From Syngnathus acus (lineage: Eukaryota > Chordata > Actinopteri > Syngnathiformes > Syngnathidae): a DNA stretch of 64,000 bases. The stretch spans positions 8,244,001 through 8,308,000 of the forward strand of contig NC_051099.1 in the NCBI RefSeq assembly GCF_901709675.1, in the 5' to 3' direction. This document shows positions 44,001 through 51,491 of this stretch, piece by piece (position 1 is the stretch's first letter; every line of letters begins with the position of its first letter). The position numbers and the translations under genes were made by a program. Under the pieces are notes generated by a model. It was not told the DNA's origin and made no database searches. It saw only the letters and a list, made by a program, of their open reading frames with translations.

Positions 44001-45749
44001 CTACCATTCCTCCGATGGACTTTATGTCTTCAACGCTGGGCTCAGATTTGGGAGACACCCGCCTCTCCGAGGATGAAGAGGAAGACAGATACGCTATGGT
44101 GTCAAAGAATTTGTGCAGCTTTGATTACACTCCTGGACAAACTATGGATAACCTTGAGGTCTCAGGTACGTTGACACTGTGAAGGCAAACCAACAACTTA
44201 GGTTGCACGTCTAACAACCTCATTTGGATTCAGTGCCGACATGGGATTTGTTTTGTTTGGGTAGACGTGTCTGTGTGTGTGCTGATTATGTCAGGGTCAC
44301 ATTAACTGGGTTGATTCAGTGTGTTAGTGTATTCGGCAGTCACATTGACAGCTTGTCACGTGGGGGATTTTGTTGTGGTGGGGTGCAGGCAGCAGGCAAG
44401 GGACATGAGCACAGGTAGTCCGTTTTTCCGTGATTGGCCACCCGTCTGTCATCAGTCCGTTGTTATATTAAGACAAACCAAAACTGCGTCTGTCATCGTT
44501 ATCTTAACCGTGCTTCTATCATCGGAACATTTAGAGTTTGACACGGCTTTTTTAGGATTATTACCCAGCCTGTTAATCTGTCATTGTTGTTTTAACCGTG
44601 ATTCTGTCATTGCTAAATCACATTTTGTCTCCATAATTTTAGGAATAGTCAGATATTGCTCATCTTTTTCTTGAAATAAAACCTACAATCATCTTCTAAA
44701 GTATCCACATTCAAATGAGGTTCCTTTCTGTCACTGTACAGTAAATATTTGTTAAAGTTCAATCTTGACGGGTTTCTAGAATTCCTTTGAAGTTATTTAA
44801 GAACATCAAAACCATATATATAAGTGCAGCGCTCTGCTGAAAAGTTTGATATTTTAAAGTTATAAATAAGATTCCTTTCTGCACAGAGAGACAAGACAAC
44901 GTCTCCCACAGGGATTAAAATACACCATTTTTGATGCACTTGTTTGATAGGGTAGCAGGAGGACTCGTAGTGCATCTTAAATATTTGTTTTTATCGTTTA
45001 ATATGCTATTGTTGGACAAAATACAGATCAGTGGGACTAAAAATAATCACATATATTAGCAATGCAAACAGTAATTATTGTTTGCTCGGCTGTCAAATTT
45101 GGTGCGAACAAAGCCACGATTGATGCGACAATTTTCATTTTTATACTTGAGCAACACTGACCTTGTTTTCAGTCAACGTCTAATCTTTCTTATTCAGAAA
45201 GACAAATATTCCTTTTTATTTGTAGGTAAAGGCACACAGTTGTGTCGTTCAGACAGCCCCGGTACAGCAGATTGTGGTCCGCAGAACACACACAGCCTTG
45301 GTCACAAGAGGGTACAACTAACCGGCCTCAAATCACAATCAAACAAGGTTGGGACACTGCCCAGACGAAAAGACACTCATCAAGAAGGTAAGCTAAGTCT
45401 TCCTAAATTTCAGATGCATTAGACTGGAACATTAACATGTCCCCGTTGTTTGCCAAATGTGTCTATCCGCTCAGCAACCCATGCACCTCAAGTGAAGGGC
45501 CTTCACAGTACCAGTTCCCGCATGAACAGCTCATGGGCCAGTGCGGCCTCGGAGCCTCCAGAGGAGTGCATGGTGACCGTTTCCACGCTAGAGCGGCAGC
45601 ACATGGGTTCCTGGGGCGACACCTCAGCATCCAACAGGGCCACGCTGAGTCGAGCTTCCCACAAGAGACCTGCCGCAGAAGCGTCCCAAAACGGGCATCT
45701 TCTCTCAAACAGCAAAGAGAAAAGGGATCACTGTGAGTGTCAACTATAG
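1624..45749 (+). CDS. robo2: robo2-like Roundabout receptor, gene-level entry (5' partial)
   Basis: Roundabout guidance receptor, a single-pass membrane protein that binds Slit and steers axons. Joining 24 exons (1624-1950, 26321-26478, 26578-26698, 26835-26973, 28672-28808, 29797-29921, 30555-30726, 32743-32948, 34331-34412, 34510-34675, 34916-35082, 35155-35276, 35345-35576, 37307-37431, 37527-37698, 38636-38812, 39680-39719, 41220-41347, 41903-42175, 42841-43003, 43198-43458, 43969-44165, 45226-45387, 45475-45749) keeps one open frame of about 1374 residues. In window numbering: Ig1 1-109, Ig2 to 202, Ig3 to 294, Ig4 to 393, Ig5 to 489, three FN3 domains about 500-817, TM about 842-863, then the tail. 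The motifs [22 protein letters not shown] and [12 protein letters not shown] are ROBO2-type. The tail keeps CC0 and CC2 but shows no CC3. The signal peptide lies upstream. The stop is uncertain because a strong donor sits 14 bases before it. The main alternative is a teleost robo2 duplicate. Confidence 0.95.
3015..3132. repeat. (CA)n microsatellite, interrupted
   Basis: About 118 bp of CA dinucleotides broken by CG, TG and TCA steps. The apparent ORFs of 120-131 codons across it on both strands are low-complexity artefacts. Confidence 0.95.
5461..5581 (+). repeat. Imperfect direct duplication, two copies 78 bp apart
   Basis: Two imperfect copies start GGGCTAGCATCT at 5461 and 5539. Both continue to ACTGGACCATGC and a CCTTG(G/A)AG stretch, so about 43 bp is duplicated within the intron. 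Function is unknown; slippage or local duplication is the simplest explanation. Confidence 0.75.
9040..9115. repeat. Pyrimidine-rich tract
   Basis: About 75 bp almost entirely C and T on the plus strand (CCTCCTCCTCC and TTCTTCC units). The overlapping ORFs on both strands come from this low-complexity composition. Confidence 0.8.
10518..10567. repeat. Alternating TA/TG simple repeat
   Basis: An AT-rich alternating purine-pyrimidine stretch passes into a (GT)n run near 10550-10566. No gene overlaps it. Confidence 0.8.
11409..13019. mobile_element. MITE-like DNA transposon with 28-bp perfect terminal inverted repeats
   Basis: The terminal inverted repeats start CCGTATTTTCCGCCC (11409-11436) and return as the exact complement at 12992-13019. 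TA dinucleotides flank both ends (11407-11408, 13020-13021), consistent with a TA target-site duplication. Direct repeats containing AAGGCGCAC lie just inside both ends. There is no transposase ORF, so it is non-autonomous. About 1.17 kb of the interior is a 251-bp tandem array, making this copy far longer than its relative at 51250. I do not assign a superfamily. Confidence 0.9.
11600..12765 (+). repeat. 251-bp tandem repeat, 4 full copies and one partial
   Basis: Copies begin GTAAACAATCGCG at 11600, 11851, 12102, 12353 and 12604, an exact 251-bp period. The last copy is cut at about 12765, where the sequence changes. Copies differ by only a few substitutions, implying recent expansion or homogenisation. 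The array sits wholly inside the transposon. Each unit carries a minus-strand ORF fragment with no recognisable family. Confidence 0.95.
16111..16211 (+). mobile_element. Decayed 5' fragment of the same MITE family
   Basis: The order of motifs matches the left end of the element at 11409: CGTATT, then GGGTTATAAGG, an AACTTT region, then CTATATAAGGCACACC and GATTATAA. There are many substitutions and no right-hand terminal repeat was found. Confidence 0.6.
22836..22860 (+). repeat. GGGCT short tandem repeat
   Basis: About four GGGCT units in a row inside the large intron. It is a small simple repeat with no gene assigned. Confidence 0.8.
23101..23114 (+). repeat. C14 homopolymer
   Basis: Fourteen consecutive C residues. 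Likely a mutable length site; no function is inferred. Confidence 0.9.
25951..26055 (+). mobile_element. Retroposon-like 3' tail ending in CTTTGA repeats
   Basis: About 105 bp closely matching 58701-58812. Shared blocks are TGTCTTGTCACC, GGGATAGT, GATCTCTTTGT, GTCTTGAC and GAAATTGACAATAAAGC, followed by CTTTGA-type units. Two dispersed copies with a short-repeat tail and AATAAA suggest the 3' end of a LINE or a LINE-mobilised SINE. The exact family is not determined. Confidence 0.75.
26321..26478 (+). CDS. robo2: robo2 exon: Ig2, first half
   Basis: Acceptor TATTTTAG, donor ACA|GTGAGT, 158 bp, phase 1 to 0. It encodes [19 protein letters not shown] with the Ig2 cysteine in [12 protein letters not shown] and YWKKDKA, the hallmark Robo Ig2 sequence. 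Confidence 0.95.
26578..26698 (+). CDS. robo2: robo2 exon: Ig2, second half
   Basis: Acceptor TTCTTCAG, donor G|GTAAGA, 121 bp, phase 0 to 1. It encodes [15 protein letters not shown], the second Ig2 cysteine in [14 protein letters not shown], and ends LSVF. The robo1 counterpart (63158-63278) has the same length. Confidence 0.95.
26835..26973 (+). CDS. robo2: robo2 exon: Ig3, first half
   Basis: Acceptor CATCCAG, donor CAG|GTGAAG, 139 bp, phase 1 to 2. It encodes [15 protein letters not shown], the cysteine in [11 protein letters not shown], then [13 protein letters not shown]. The robo1 counterpart is also 139 bp. Confidence 0.95.
26974..28671. other. robo2: robo2 intron within Ig3
   Basis: A 1.7-kb intron containing C-rich patches near 27785-27815. 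No exon or repeat family was recognised; ORFs on both strands show no Robo or other protein similarity. Confidence 0.7.
28672..28808 (+). CDS. robo2: robo2 exon: Ig3, second half
   Basis: Acceptor TCACCAG, donor AGAG|GTGCGC, 137 bp, phase 2 to 1. It encodes [17 protein letters not shown] and the cysteine in [15 protein letters not shown]. It is 9 bp longer than its robo1 counterpart and, against my recollection of human ROBO2, carries about three extra residues around YEKED. Confidence 0.94.
29475..29486 (+). CDS. robo2: robo2 12-bp microexon between Ig3 and Ig4
   Basis: The 12 bases TTCGCCCTGTTG lie between a TCACCAG acceptor and a GTAAGT donor, phase 1 on both sides. Including them adds VRPV between Ig3 and Ig4 without changing the frame. 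Mammalian Robo1 and Robo2 are known to have an alternatively spliced microexon at this position, regulated by NOVA proteins. YCAY motifs, the NOVA core, flank it: three upstream within 25 bases and six in the next ~100 bases. Confidence 0.8.
29797..29921 (+). CDS. robo2: robo2 exon: Ig4, first half
   Basis: Acceptor ATATTCAG, donor CAG|GTGAGA, 125 bp, phase 1 to 0. It encodes [19 protein letters not shown], the cysteine in [11 protein letters not shown], and VFWQRDGSQ. The robo1 counterpart is also 125 bp. Confidence 0.95.
30555..30726 (+). CDS. robo2: robo2 exon: Ig4, second half
   Basis: Acceptor CCCGTAG, donor G|GTGAGT, 172 bp, phase 0 to 1. It encodes [19 protein letters not shown], then the cysteine in [21 protein letters not shown]. 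The start was fixed by the downstream frame, since a longer plus-strand ORF here is out of phase. Confidence 0.93.
30727..32742. other. robo2: robo2 intron between Ig4 and Ig5
   Basis: A 2.0-kb AT-rich intron. Nothing recognisable on either strand; the ORFs at 31309-31612 and 31936-32289 show no family similarity. Confidence 0.7.
32743..32948 (+). CDS. robo2: robo2 exon: Ig5, first part
   Basis: Acceptor TATCCTCAG, donor AAG|GTGAGT, 206 bp, phase 1 to 0. It encodes [15 protein letters not shown], the cysteine in [18 protein letters not shown] and GSLQIQSAK. The robo1 counterpart is also 206 bp. Confidence 0.95.
32949..34330. other. robo2: robo2 intron within Ig5
   Basis: A 1.4-kb intron with no recognised exon or repeat. 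A 117-codon plus-strand ORF (33681-34034) is unsupported. Confidence 0.7.
34331..34412 (+). CDS. robo2: robo2 exon: Ig5, second part
   Basis: Acceptor TTCTTAG, donor AG|GTATGC, 82 bp, phase 0 to 1. It encodes [20 protein letters not shown]-type sequence ending AYLDIT, completing Ig5. The robo1 counterpart is also 82 bp. Confidence 0.95.
34510..34675 (+). CDS. robo2: robo2 exon: FN3-1, first half
   Basis: Acceptor TTTGTCAG, donor TTTGG|GTACGT, 166 bp, phase 1 to 2. It encodes a linker, then [18 protein letters not shown] and SLSWEPG, ending SSYVIEAF. Confidence 0.94.
34916..35082 (+). CDS. robo2: robo2 exon: FN3-1, second half
   Basis: Acceptor CCCAACAG, donor AAG|GTACCA, 167 bp, phase 2 to 1. 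It encodes [33 protein letters not shown] and [10 protein letters not shown]. The robo1 counterpart is also 167 bp. Confidence 0.95.
35155..35276 (+). CDS. robo2: robo2 exon: FN3-1/FN3-2 linker
   Basis: Acceptor TATTGCAG, donor ACT|GTAAGG, 122 bp, phase 1 to 0. It encodes [20 protein letters not shown], then [13 protein letters not shown]. The robo1 counterpart is also 122 bp. Confidence 0.94.
35345..35576 (+). CDS. robo2: robo2 exon: FN3-2
   Basis: Acceptor TTCTTTCAG, donor AAG|GTAAAT, 232 bp, phase 0 to 1. It encodes [40 protein letters not shown] and the conserved MEE end. Confidence 0.95.
35577..37306. other. robo2: robo2 intron between FN3-2 and FN3-3
   Basis: A 1.7-kb intron. No exon, RNA gene or repeat family was recognised. 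Confidence 0.7.
37307..37431 (+). CDS. robo2: robo2 exon: FN3-3, first half
   Basis: Acceptor CCCGTCAG, donor AAG|GTAGAG, 125 bp, phase 1 to 0. It encodes [28 protein letters not shown] and [10 protein letters not shown], matching ROBO2 more closely than ROBO1 or ROBO3. Confidence 0.95.
37527..37698 (+). CDS. robo2: robo2 exon: FN3-3, second half
   Basis: Acceptor TTTGTCAG, donor G|GTAATC, 172 bp, phase 0 to 1. It encodes [38 protein letters not shown] and ends with a LITLG stretch. The robo1 counterpart is also 172 bp. Confidence 0.95.
37980..38012 (+). repeat. T33 homopolymer
   Basis: Thirty-three consecutive T residues. They could be the poly(A) tail of a minus-strand retrocopy, but no retroposon body is recognised beside them. 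Confidence 0.85.
38198..38279. repeat. (TG)n/(CG)n microsatellite
   Basis: About 82 bp of alternating purine-pyrimidine TG and CG steps, the composition that can adopt Z-DNA. The overlapping ORFs are low-complexity artefacts. Confidence 0.9.
38636..38812 (+). CDS. robo2: robo2 exon: juxtamembrane and transmembrane segment
   Basis: Acceptor TCCCCAG, donor AG|GTAAAA, 177 bp, phase 1 on both sides. It encodes [16 protein letters not shown], a hydrophobic helix through [14 protein letters not shown], then the basic stop-transfer [12 protein letters not shown]. The open frame past the donor is intron read-through. Confidence 0.95.
39680..39719 (+). CDS. robo2: robo2 exon: small cytoplasmic exon (40 bp)
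   Basis: Acceptor CTTTTAAG, donor AAG|GTGAGT, 40 bp, phase 1 to 2. It encodes [13 protein letters not shown], equivalent to VTFQRGDGG in ROBO2. The robo1 counterpart (56051-56090) is also exactly 40 bp. Confidence 0.9.
39720..41219. other. robo2: robo2 intron in the cytoplasmic region
   Basis: A 1.5-kb intron. A short GACAATAAA block near 40195-40240 resembles a LINE-type tail but is too brief to call. No exon was recognised. Confidence 0.65.
41220..41347 (+). CDS. robo2: robo2 exon: cytoplasmic, PWLADSW region
   Basis: Acceptor TCCCTCAG, donor GAG|GTAAAC, 128 bp, phase 2 to 1. It encodes [19 protein letters not shown], then NFGRG, a stretch conserved in the Robo2 juxtamembrane tail. Confidence 0.93.
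41903..42175 (+). CDS. robo2: robo2 exon: cytoplasmic, CC0 motif
   Basis: Acceptor GTCGTAG, donor ACCG|GTACAA, 273 bp, phase 1 on both sides. It encodes [13 protein letters not shown], then [12 protein letters not shown] (the CC0 tyrosine motif) and [13 protein letters not shown]. These match ROBO2. Confidence 0.94.
42841..43003 (+). CDS. robo2: robo2 exon: cytoplasmic, CC2 proline motif
   Basis: Acceptor ACCCTCAG, donor GAGG|GTAAGA, 163 bp, phase 1 to 2. It encodes a lysine-rich stretch (KKKKVKG), then [15 protein letters not shown]. The LPPPP core is the family's CC2 motif, known as an Ena/VASP EVH1-type ligand. Confidence 0.92.
43198..43458 (+). CDS. robo2: robo2 exon: cytoplasmic, acidic and PTPP region
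   Basis: Acceptor CTACCAG, donor CTG|GTAAAC, 261 bp, phase 2 on both sides. It encodes [26 protein letters not shown] and [18 protein letters not shown], closely following ROBO2. Confidence 0.93.
43969..44165 (+). CDS. robo2: robo2 exon: cytoplasmic, acidic cluster
   Basis: Acceptor CTATTAG, donor CAG|GTACGT, 197 bp, phase 2 to 1. It encodes [16 protein letters not shown], an acidic run EDEEEDRYA, and [12 protein letters not shown], matching TPGSSMDNLDSS of ROBO2. Confidence 0.9.
44166..45225. other. robo2: robo2 intron in the distal tail
   Basis: A 1.06-kb intron with no recognised exon or repeat. Confidence 0.7.
45226..45387 (+). CDS. robo2: robo2 exon: distal cytoplasmic tail
   Basis: Acceptor ATTTGTAG, donor AAG|GTAAGC, 162 bp, phase 1 on both sides. 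It encodes [17 protein letters not shown] and [10 protein letters not shown]. It sits where mammalian ROBO2 leads into the CC3 DDLPPPP motif, which is not seen. Identity rests on position, splice sites and open frame more than on similarity. Confidence 0.8.
45475..45749 (+). CDS. robo2: robo2 exon: C-terminal exon with stop (or spliced at 45732)
   Basis: Acceptor CCGCTCAG, phase 1 entry. It encodes [30 protein letters not shown] and [11 protein letters not shown], ending at TAG 45747-45749. A consensus donor ACT|GTGAGT begins at 45733, so some transcripts may splice onward and replace the last five residues. LERQH recalls a SSLERQH stretch in the ROBO2 tail. Confidence 0.8.
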
Positions 45750-46170
45750 TATGTTGTGTGTTTGTGGTGCTGCGGCTACCGTCGTATGTTGGAGTTGTCA
45801 TATATGACTACCTTATATATGCATGCTGCCTATGTACGCTATATGGGCTGATGACTAACAGGTATGCACATAAAATTGCAGCAGACAAGATTTTTTTTCC
45901 ATTTCAGCTTTTGCAAGTTTAATGGCCAGTTATTCCACTTTACCACATTGTGTGATAATACTGCACCCCAACCGCTTTTGAAGATGCAGTCAATGCAATA
46001 TTCTTGCTGAGATTTTATACTGCTCTCTTGCTCTTTCAGAATCTGTTGGATACATTTCCCTGCACACCTTGTTTCCAAGTGCTCTGAGATTGTCTCTCTG
46101 TGAGTGACTCGCAATGATGATAGGAAGCCAGAGAGACGACAGGGTGAAGTCAAAGGAACATGCAAATGAA

Positions 46171-46176
46171 AATAAA
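46171..46176 (+). promoter_or_regulatory. robo2: Candidate robo2 polyadenylation signal
   Basis: AATAAA lies 422 bases after the robo2 stop, at a usual 3' UTR distance. The hexamer is common in AT-rich DNA, so use is unproven. Confidence 0.45.
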
Positions 46177-47264
46177 GAACTGTAAATTTCATGTACAGGA
46201 CACAGACACCAAACTCACAATGTTCCCTTCATAGCCCCTATTTGAAACGAGTAAACCGTGTGGCCACTTCTGTTACGTATCTCTCACTTGGTGTACAATA
46301 ATTCACACAGAGGGTTGAAAAATCACAACAAAATGACAAATGAAAATGAAAAAGGACTTGCATAATTTGTAAATACATTTTGTATGTATCTGTATACTAT
46401 TCTTTTGCTTTGCTATGCAAGCTACCCTAATGTCTGTCTTTTTTTAATTTATTTATTTATTACGTTGACTCATTTTTCATTGGCGCTCAAACCATTTGCT
46501 TATCTTGATGAAGCTACTGTATTATTGTACTTTGCACAGAGCGTTTTGGTGGAAATAAGCACAAACCCATTGTTTGCTAAGCCGAAGAGAAGAATCATGA
46601 TGTTGGGAATACTTACTGAAAACACCTCCTATGTTGAGCATTAAAAAGAGAGCAACAAAGGTGATAATGCGGTTTTTAATAAGCCAAGAAACGGTGTTAT
46701 GTAATATTTGCTGTGAATTTTATGATGCATTAACGACTACTTGCAAAATGTTCCACTTTTATGGTAACAAAGCGACACATCACCTGTGATATCCAAAGCA
46801 AGGCAAATGGGTATTGTATGTGTGTGTGTGTCCCTTCACGCCCTTTCCTTGAAAGTATGTTAATATAATATACAGTATATATATTTATTACTTTGGGTAC
46901 TTCATTTTCAATTGCTTACAATGATATGATAAGAGTGCAATATTCAAAACACGATGCCACTATACAGTAGATTGTAATGCTCTGTTTTAAATACCGATAT
47001 TTGGCAGAACAAAATTCTGATAACCGACTAATCGGTTAACTTTTTTTACTTTGCTTTATGTCTTTGTATTTGTTTAGTTTAACAACAGAGGGAAAGATCG
47101 TCAAATTTTTTTGTTTCTTTGTGTTCGGGGGTGTTTGAATGTCATATTTGTATTATGTTGTAGCTGTTAATGTGTATGAAAAAAAGAACACAATCGGCAA
47201 GTTTTGCTGATTAAAATGTCTAATATGGGCTGATTAAATCGTGTGAATCAGTCAGATGTATGGT

Positions 47265-48112
47265 ACAAACCCCAATCCCAATGAAGTTGGGACTTTATAG
47301 TAAAACATACCGTATTGGCCCCAATATAACACGACCCTGATTATAAGAGGACCCCCTCTTTTTCAAGACTCAAGTTTGAAAAAAGACTTTTTGAACACCA
47401 AATTTAATTTTTATATAGAGAATAATTACATTACATCTGAAACAAATGATTATAAAAATATATTCGAGAGAAAAAGCATGTTATTTTGCCTCATTCAAAT
47501 CATGCAAAAACTGTCTACCGCTATTCGTATTTTTCTTCTTCGTGACAGGGGTTCGCTTTGGCCTGGGGAGTTATGTTCAGCATTCGCTTTAAATATATCT
47601 GGCGCCATCTAGCGTTGTGAATGGGTATAACGTCTAGACCCCGAATGTAAGACGATCCCCACTTGTTCAGTCTTTTTTCAATGCAAAAAACACCGTCTTA
47701 TATTCGGGCCAGTACGGTAATTAAAACTGGAATACAATGATTTGCAAGTTCAATGTTGAAACTGATGAACTTTATTGTTTTGCAAATATTCACTTTTATT
47801 GATTTGATGCCTGCAACACATTCCATAAAATGCTGTGACAGGGGCATGTTTACCACAGTATTCCATCATCCTTTTAAAACTGAGGACGTTACTTGGTGGA
47901 GCTTTGGAAGTGGAATTGTTTCCCATTCTTGATTCAAAGCTTAAGTTGCTTAACATCCAACACTGTAGTATTTTGGTTTTGGATTGTTTATTTCTGGTAA
48001 TGGGAATCTTTACCTGCCAGACTGGTTTGCCCTCAGGAATACACAACCACACACAGTAGGGGCAATTTTCAATCCTTTGATGCAAAATAAAATGTGTATG
48101 TGAAAATGAGCA
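47265..48112 (+). mobile_element. Older interspersed repeat, interrupted by a MITE
   Basis: The left part CAAACCCCAATCCCAATGAAG with TTGGGACTTTATAG, and the right part from 47720 (GGAATACAATGATTTGCAAG, then ACTGATGAACTTTATTG, then GATGCCTGCAACAC), resemble in order a widespread fish repeat that I recall in general form. The element at 47310-47717 splits it. The right boundary is approximate. Confidence 0.6.
47310..47717. mobile_element. MITE-like element (second family), 408 bp
   Basis: The terminal inverted repeats begin CCGTATTGGCCCCAATATAA and end as the near-complement (CCGTACTGGCCCGAATATAA reversed), about 17 of 20 matching. TA dinucleotides flank it at 47308-47309 and 47718-47719. There is no transposase ORF. 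Confidence 0.85.
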
Positions 48113-49436
48113 ATGTTTCCTTCCATTTATTCTACTTGCCATTCAAAACTGTTGGAAATCGCTTTATTGTATACAGAAAAATACAAATTTAGTGATGTAT
48201 TTGTATTTCGACAATCTGAAGCAAAACCTATGATGGTTAATCTTTATTCAAAGTAATTCAGGAGTATCTATTTTTTTATCATATGCAGTTAGAATTATTG
48301 TGCTGGGTTGGCCTGAAATTATTGATCTATTCTTATTTCATTCCTTAAAAGCAGCTTATGAAAAATTCATCCACAAGGTTGACAAATGCAAGTGCTATAG
48401 TAGAATTTAAAATGCATCATCATACGGTCACTTTGTAAAAGGCATCACAATGAATGTGATTTTGCACAGCCTCGCCCATTACAAGCTCTGACTGCCACAT
48501 TGTATAAATATAAAAAGATAACCCAAAACACGATTCTGTCTCGGCCGTCTCATGAATTTTGTTTGGCACGTATGCCATGGCTTGGTTGAAAAATCACATT
48601 GTTTCTCGTTAAACGAGAGCCAGCAGAGATTTGCTTTGGTTAGCTTGAGGCTATCTGTGAAATCCTGTCTATAACAATGTCTCCAGATTGATCGACCGAG
48701 ATCAGAGATTGTCTGCAGATATTGTGCAAAAAACTGGGAATTATTGGCTACACCTCACTAATGCTTTAAATCCAGGTGGGTTGCATTTTTCAGAAGTAGT
48801 GTGAAGGCACAGAGTGAGTATTTTTTTTTCTCTTTTCTTGTCACAACTTGGCTGAGAAAATAAAAATTGTTAAAAACAGTTGTCAGATGTGTTATCGATG
48901 TTCTGTTCCAAAGACAATCATTTGATATAAATATTTTAAACTTACAACACTTTGTAAAACCTTTTGGGTTATTTTGAAAACATTATCATAAAAGCCCATG
49001 ACCATGGCGGATTTTTCTTTGTATTATTATCCCTGAATATAACAATGCTACCAAGAATAAATTATAGCCACTGAGAAAATAAAAATTGTTAAAACAGAGC
49101 TGCTTTCCTCCAAATTTGCTCTTGCTTTCACACACTATCCAAACTTGCATCTGAATTTAAAATGCAGTCCACAATCACAAATCATGAAATTCTTGCTGTA
49201 CTTTGACAGACCTTTTAAACTTGTTTTGAGCACACGCACTTATTTTCTTTTATTTATTAAGTCGACGCAAAGAAAAAGATCAGTGGGCCAAGAGTGGGCA
49301 CAAGTAAAAATAATGAATCCATCACATTAATGCATGTGCAGTATTTTTTTATACTGATGCTAATATGAGGATGTTTGTGGTAATCTTAGCAGTATAATTC
49401 CACAGCTACTTGGTTAAAAAAATGCGTTTTTTTTAA

Positions 49437-49474
49437 AATATATATATATATATATATATATACTATATATATAC
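49437..49474. repeat. (TA)n simple repeat
   Basis: An almost pure TA run of about 38 bp between the two genes. Confidence 0.9.
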
Positions 49475-51105
49475 ATACTTTTAACAGCATGTTTCTTTCT
49501 TAGACAGCAATACTGTCCACTTGGCATCAAACTATGCACACTCCCATTTCACAGTCAGTGACAGACAGCCTTATATCTCCTTAAACAAATTTAAATTTAC
49601 TACTGCTGCTGAAAGCTCCCTCTCACCCAGCACATTGATTATCTCCGACACGTCTTAATTCCTCACCAACTGTCTGCTTGAACAGAAACTAATCTTTCTC
49701 AAACAAACCTTCCATCAAATTGAAGTCTTACATCCCAGCTCCATCACTCACCCTCTCGGAGACACATAACTCATGAGCTTCACACGCACGTCGCCACGTT
49801 GTCTATTGTTCTCAATGTTTTTCATTTGAATCACTTTAAATTACAGTGTTCCCTTGAGAAACGAGTCGCAAACATTTTCAAGATATGACCTGTCATTTGG
49901 CAGATTTTTTTTGCTCAAATGAGATCGCTTTACAATCAGCAGCAGTTTGGCAAATATTGAACAATGCAAAAGTTTCAATCTGTTCAATGTCCCGTATGGC
50001 TGAGTTCATCTGGTGGTGCAGAAGAACCATAGCTTACGTAGTTGTCTCATATAGAATGCAAAGAGTTGACAGCCCCCCACCCCCACACATTTCTGCAGTT
50101 CCGCCACATTTGCTTTGACTTGTCAAGGCCAGCTCTTCGTCAACAGATTGCAGAGAAGCTGCTGGATAAACTTGGTATAATTTGAAAATGAAACTTGGCA
50201 GAACACACACACTCAGATGAAACACACACACAGTCTCTCAGAAAACAAGCACGTCTGAATAACCGCCTGTAGACAGCTGTCCTTGGTGAGAAGCAAAACA
50301 AACCAAGAAAGCAAAATAGAGGCAGACATCCACAGTATAGTGAATTTCCGTAGAAGAATATTTCAAGCAACATTTGAACATTTCTAACTGTTATAAAGTG
50401 GTTAAAGAGTTGAATGGTATACAAATGACAGGAATGGGTTTGCACTTAGCATGCTAAGTGGTAAAATCTTATCCCTTCTTTACTCATCACATTCCTCACT
50501 ACGGGTTTCCTCAACTCCTTTCACAAAAATGACTCAATACATATTGAGCGTGATGACACATCTGACAAAAAAATCCAATGGCATTGGTAAATCAGGTTTA
50601 ATTCATAAACAGTGGGACAAAATAATTTCCAAGTAAATGTATACAATTCTCTAGAATACTACAGTGGTGCCCTAAGAAATGAACCGAAAATTTTCCACAA
50701 GATTGATGCTCCCTCTTCTACTGTTTACAATTCATAAGCTTTCGATACTGTCAGCTGAAGCATAAAATAAATAAACTTAATGAGTTGAATCTTTTGCACA
50801 TGACTGGTTAAGGAAGATTAGAAAAGTAGAAAACGGGTGCAGACAAGTGTGTAGCTCAAGCAATCATTGATGAGCAGTCAGGACCGACCGTTGGTTGATA
50901 ATTGCTTGAATGCTGTTAGAAAAGCGAAATTACCTTTACCCCAGTTACATCCCAAATCCGATAAAATTAAAAATGTCATATAACAAGTCGACCTTTGGCC
51001 TCAGTCACATCACTGTCAAAATACAGAAATCTCAGCGAATATATTAGCGTGATTTACATTCATGTTCTTGAAAAGATAACACGCCTGGTTAGCCATGATG
51101 CATTG

Positions 51106-51187
51106 GTGTGTGTGTGTGTGTGTGTGTGCGTGTGTGTCTGTGTGTGTGTGTGTGTGCGTGCGTGTTTGTGTGTGTGTGTGTTTGTGT
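51106..51187 (+). repeat. (TG)n microsatellite
   Basis: About 80 bp of TG repeats with occasional C substitutions and TTTG interruptions. ORFs across it are artefacts. Confidence 0.95.
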
Positions 51188-51249
51188 TACATCCTTTTTA
51201 GCATCAGCAGAGAAAAACAACAACTATATAGTGTGTATGTATCCATATA

Positions 51250-51491
51250 CCGTATTTTCCGCACTATAAGGCGCACCTAAAAACCTCCAATTTTCTCAAA
51301 AGCCGACAGTGCACCTTATAATCAGGTGCGCCTTATATATGAACCAATATTGAGCCACTACAGCAGGCGTGTCCAAAGTCCGGCCCGCGGGACAAATATA
51401 TATATCTTATATATGGACAACGTTTTAAAATGGGCCATTCATTGAAGGTGCGCCTTATAATCCGGTGCGCCTTATAGTGCGGAAAATACGG
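51250..51491. mobile_element. MITE-like element, same family as 11409-13019
   Basis: 242 bp with perfect 28-bp inverted ends beginning CCGTATTTTCCGCAC and TA flanks at 51248-51249 and 51492-51493. The interior shares AAGCCGACAGTGC-type sequence with the intronic copy, in opposite orientation. It lacks the 251-bp array and contains at 51362-51391 a GTGTCCAAAGTCCGGCCCG block like the end of a hAT-type element. Confidence 0.92.

Noticed and set aside
46384-46644. 86-codon ORF after robo2
   Set aside because: It lies beyond the candidate poly(A) signal, is hydrophobic and AT-driven, and has no recognised family.
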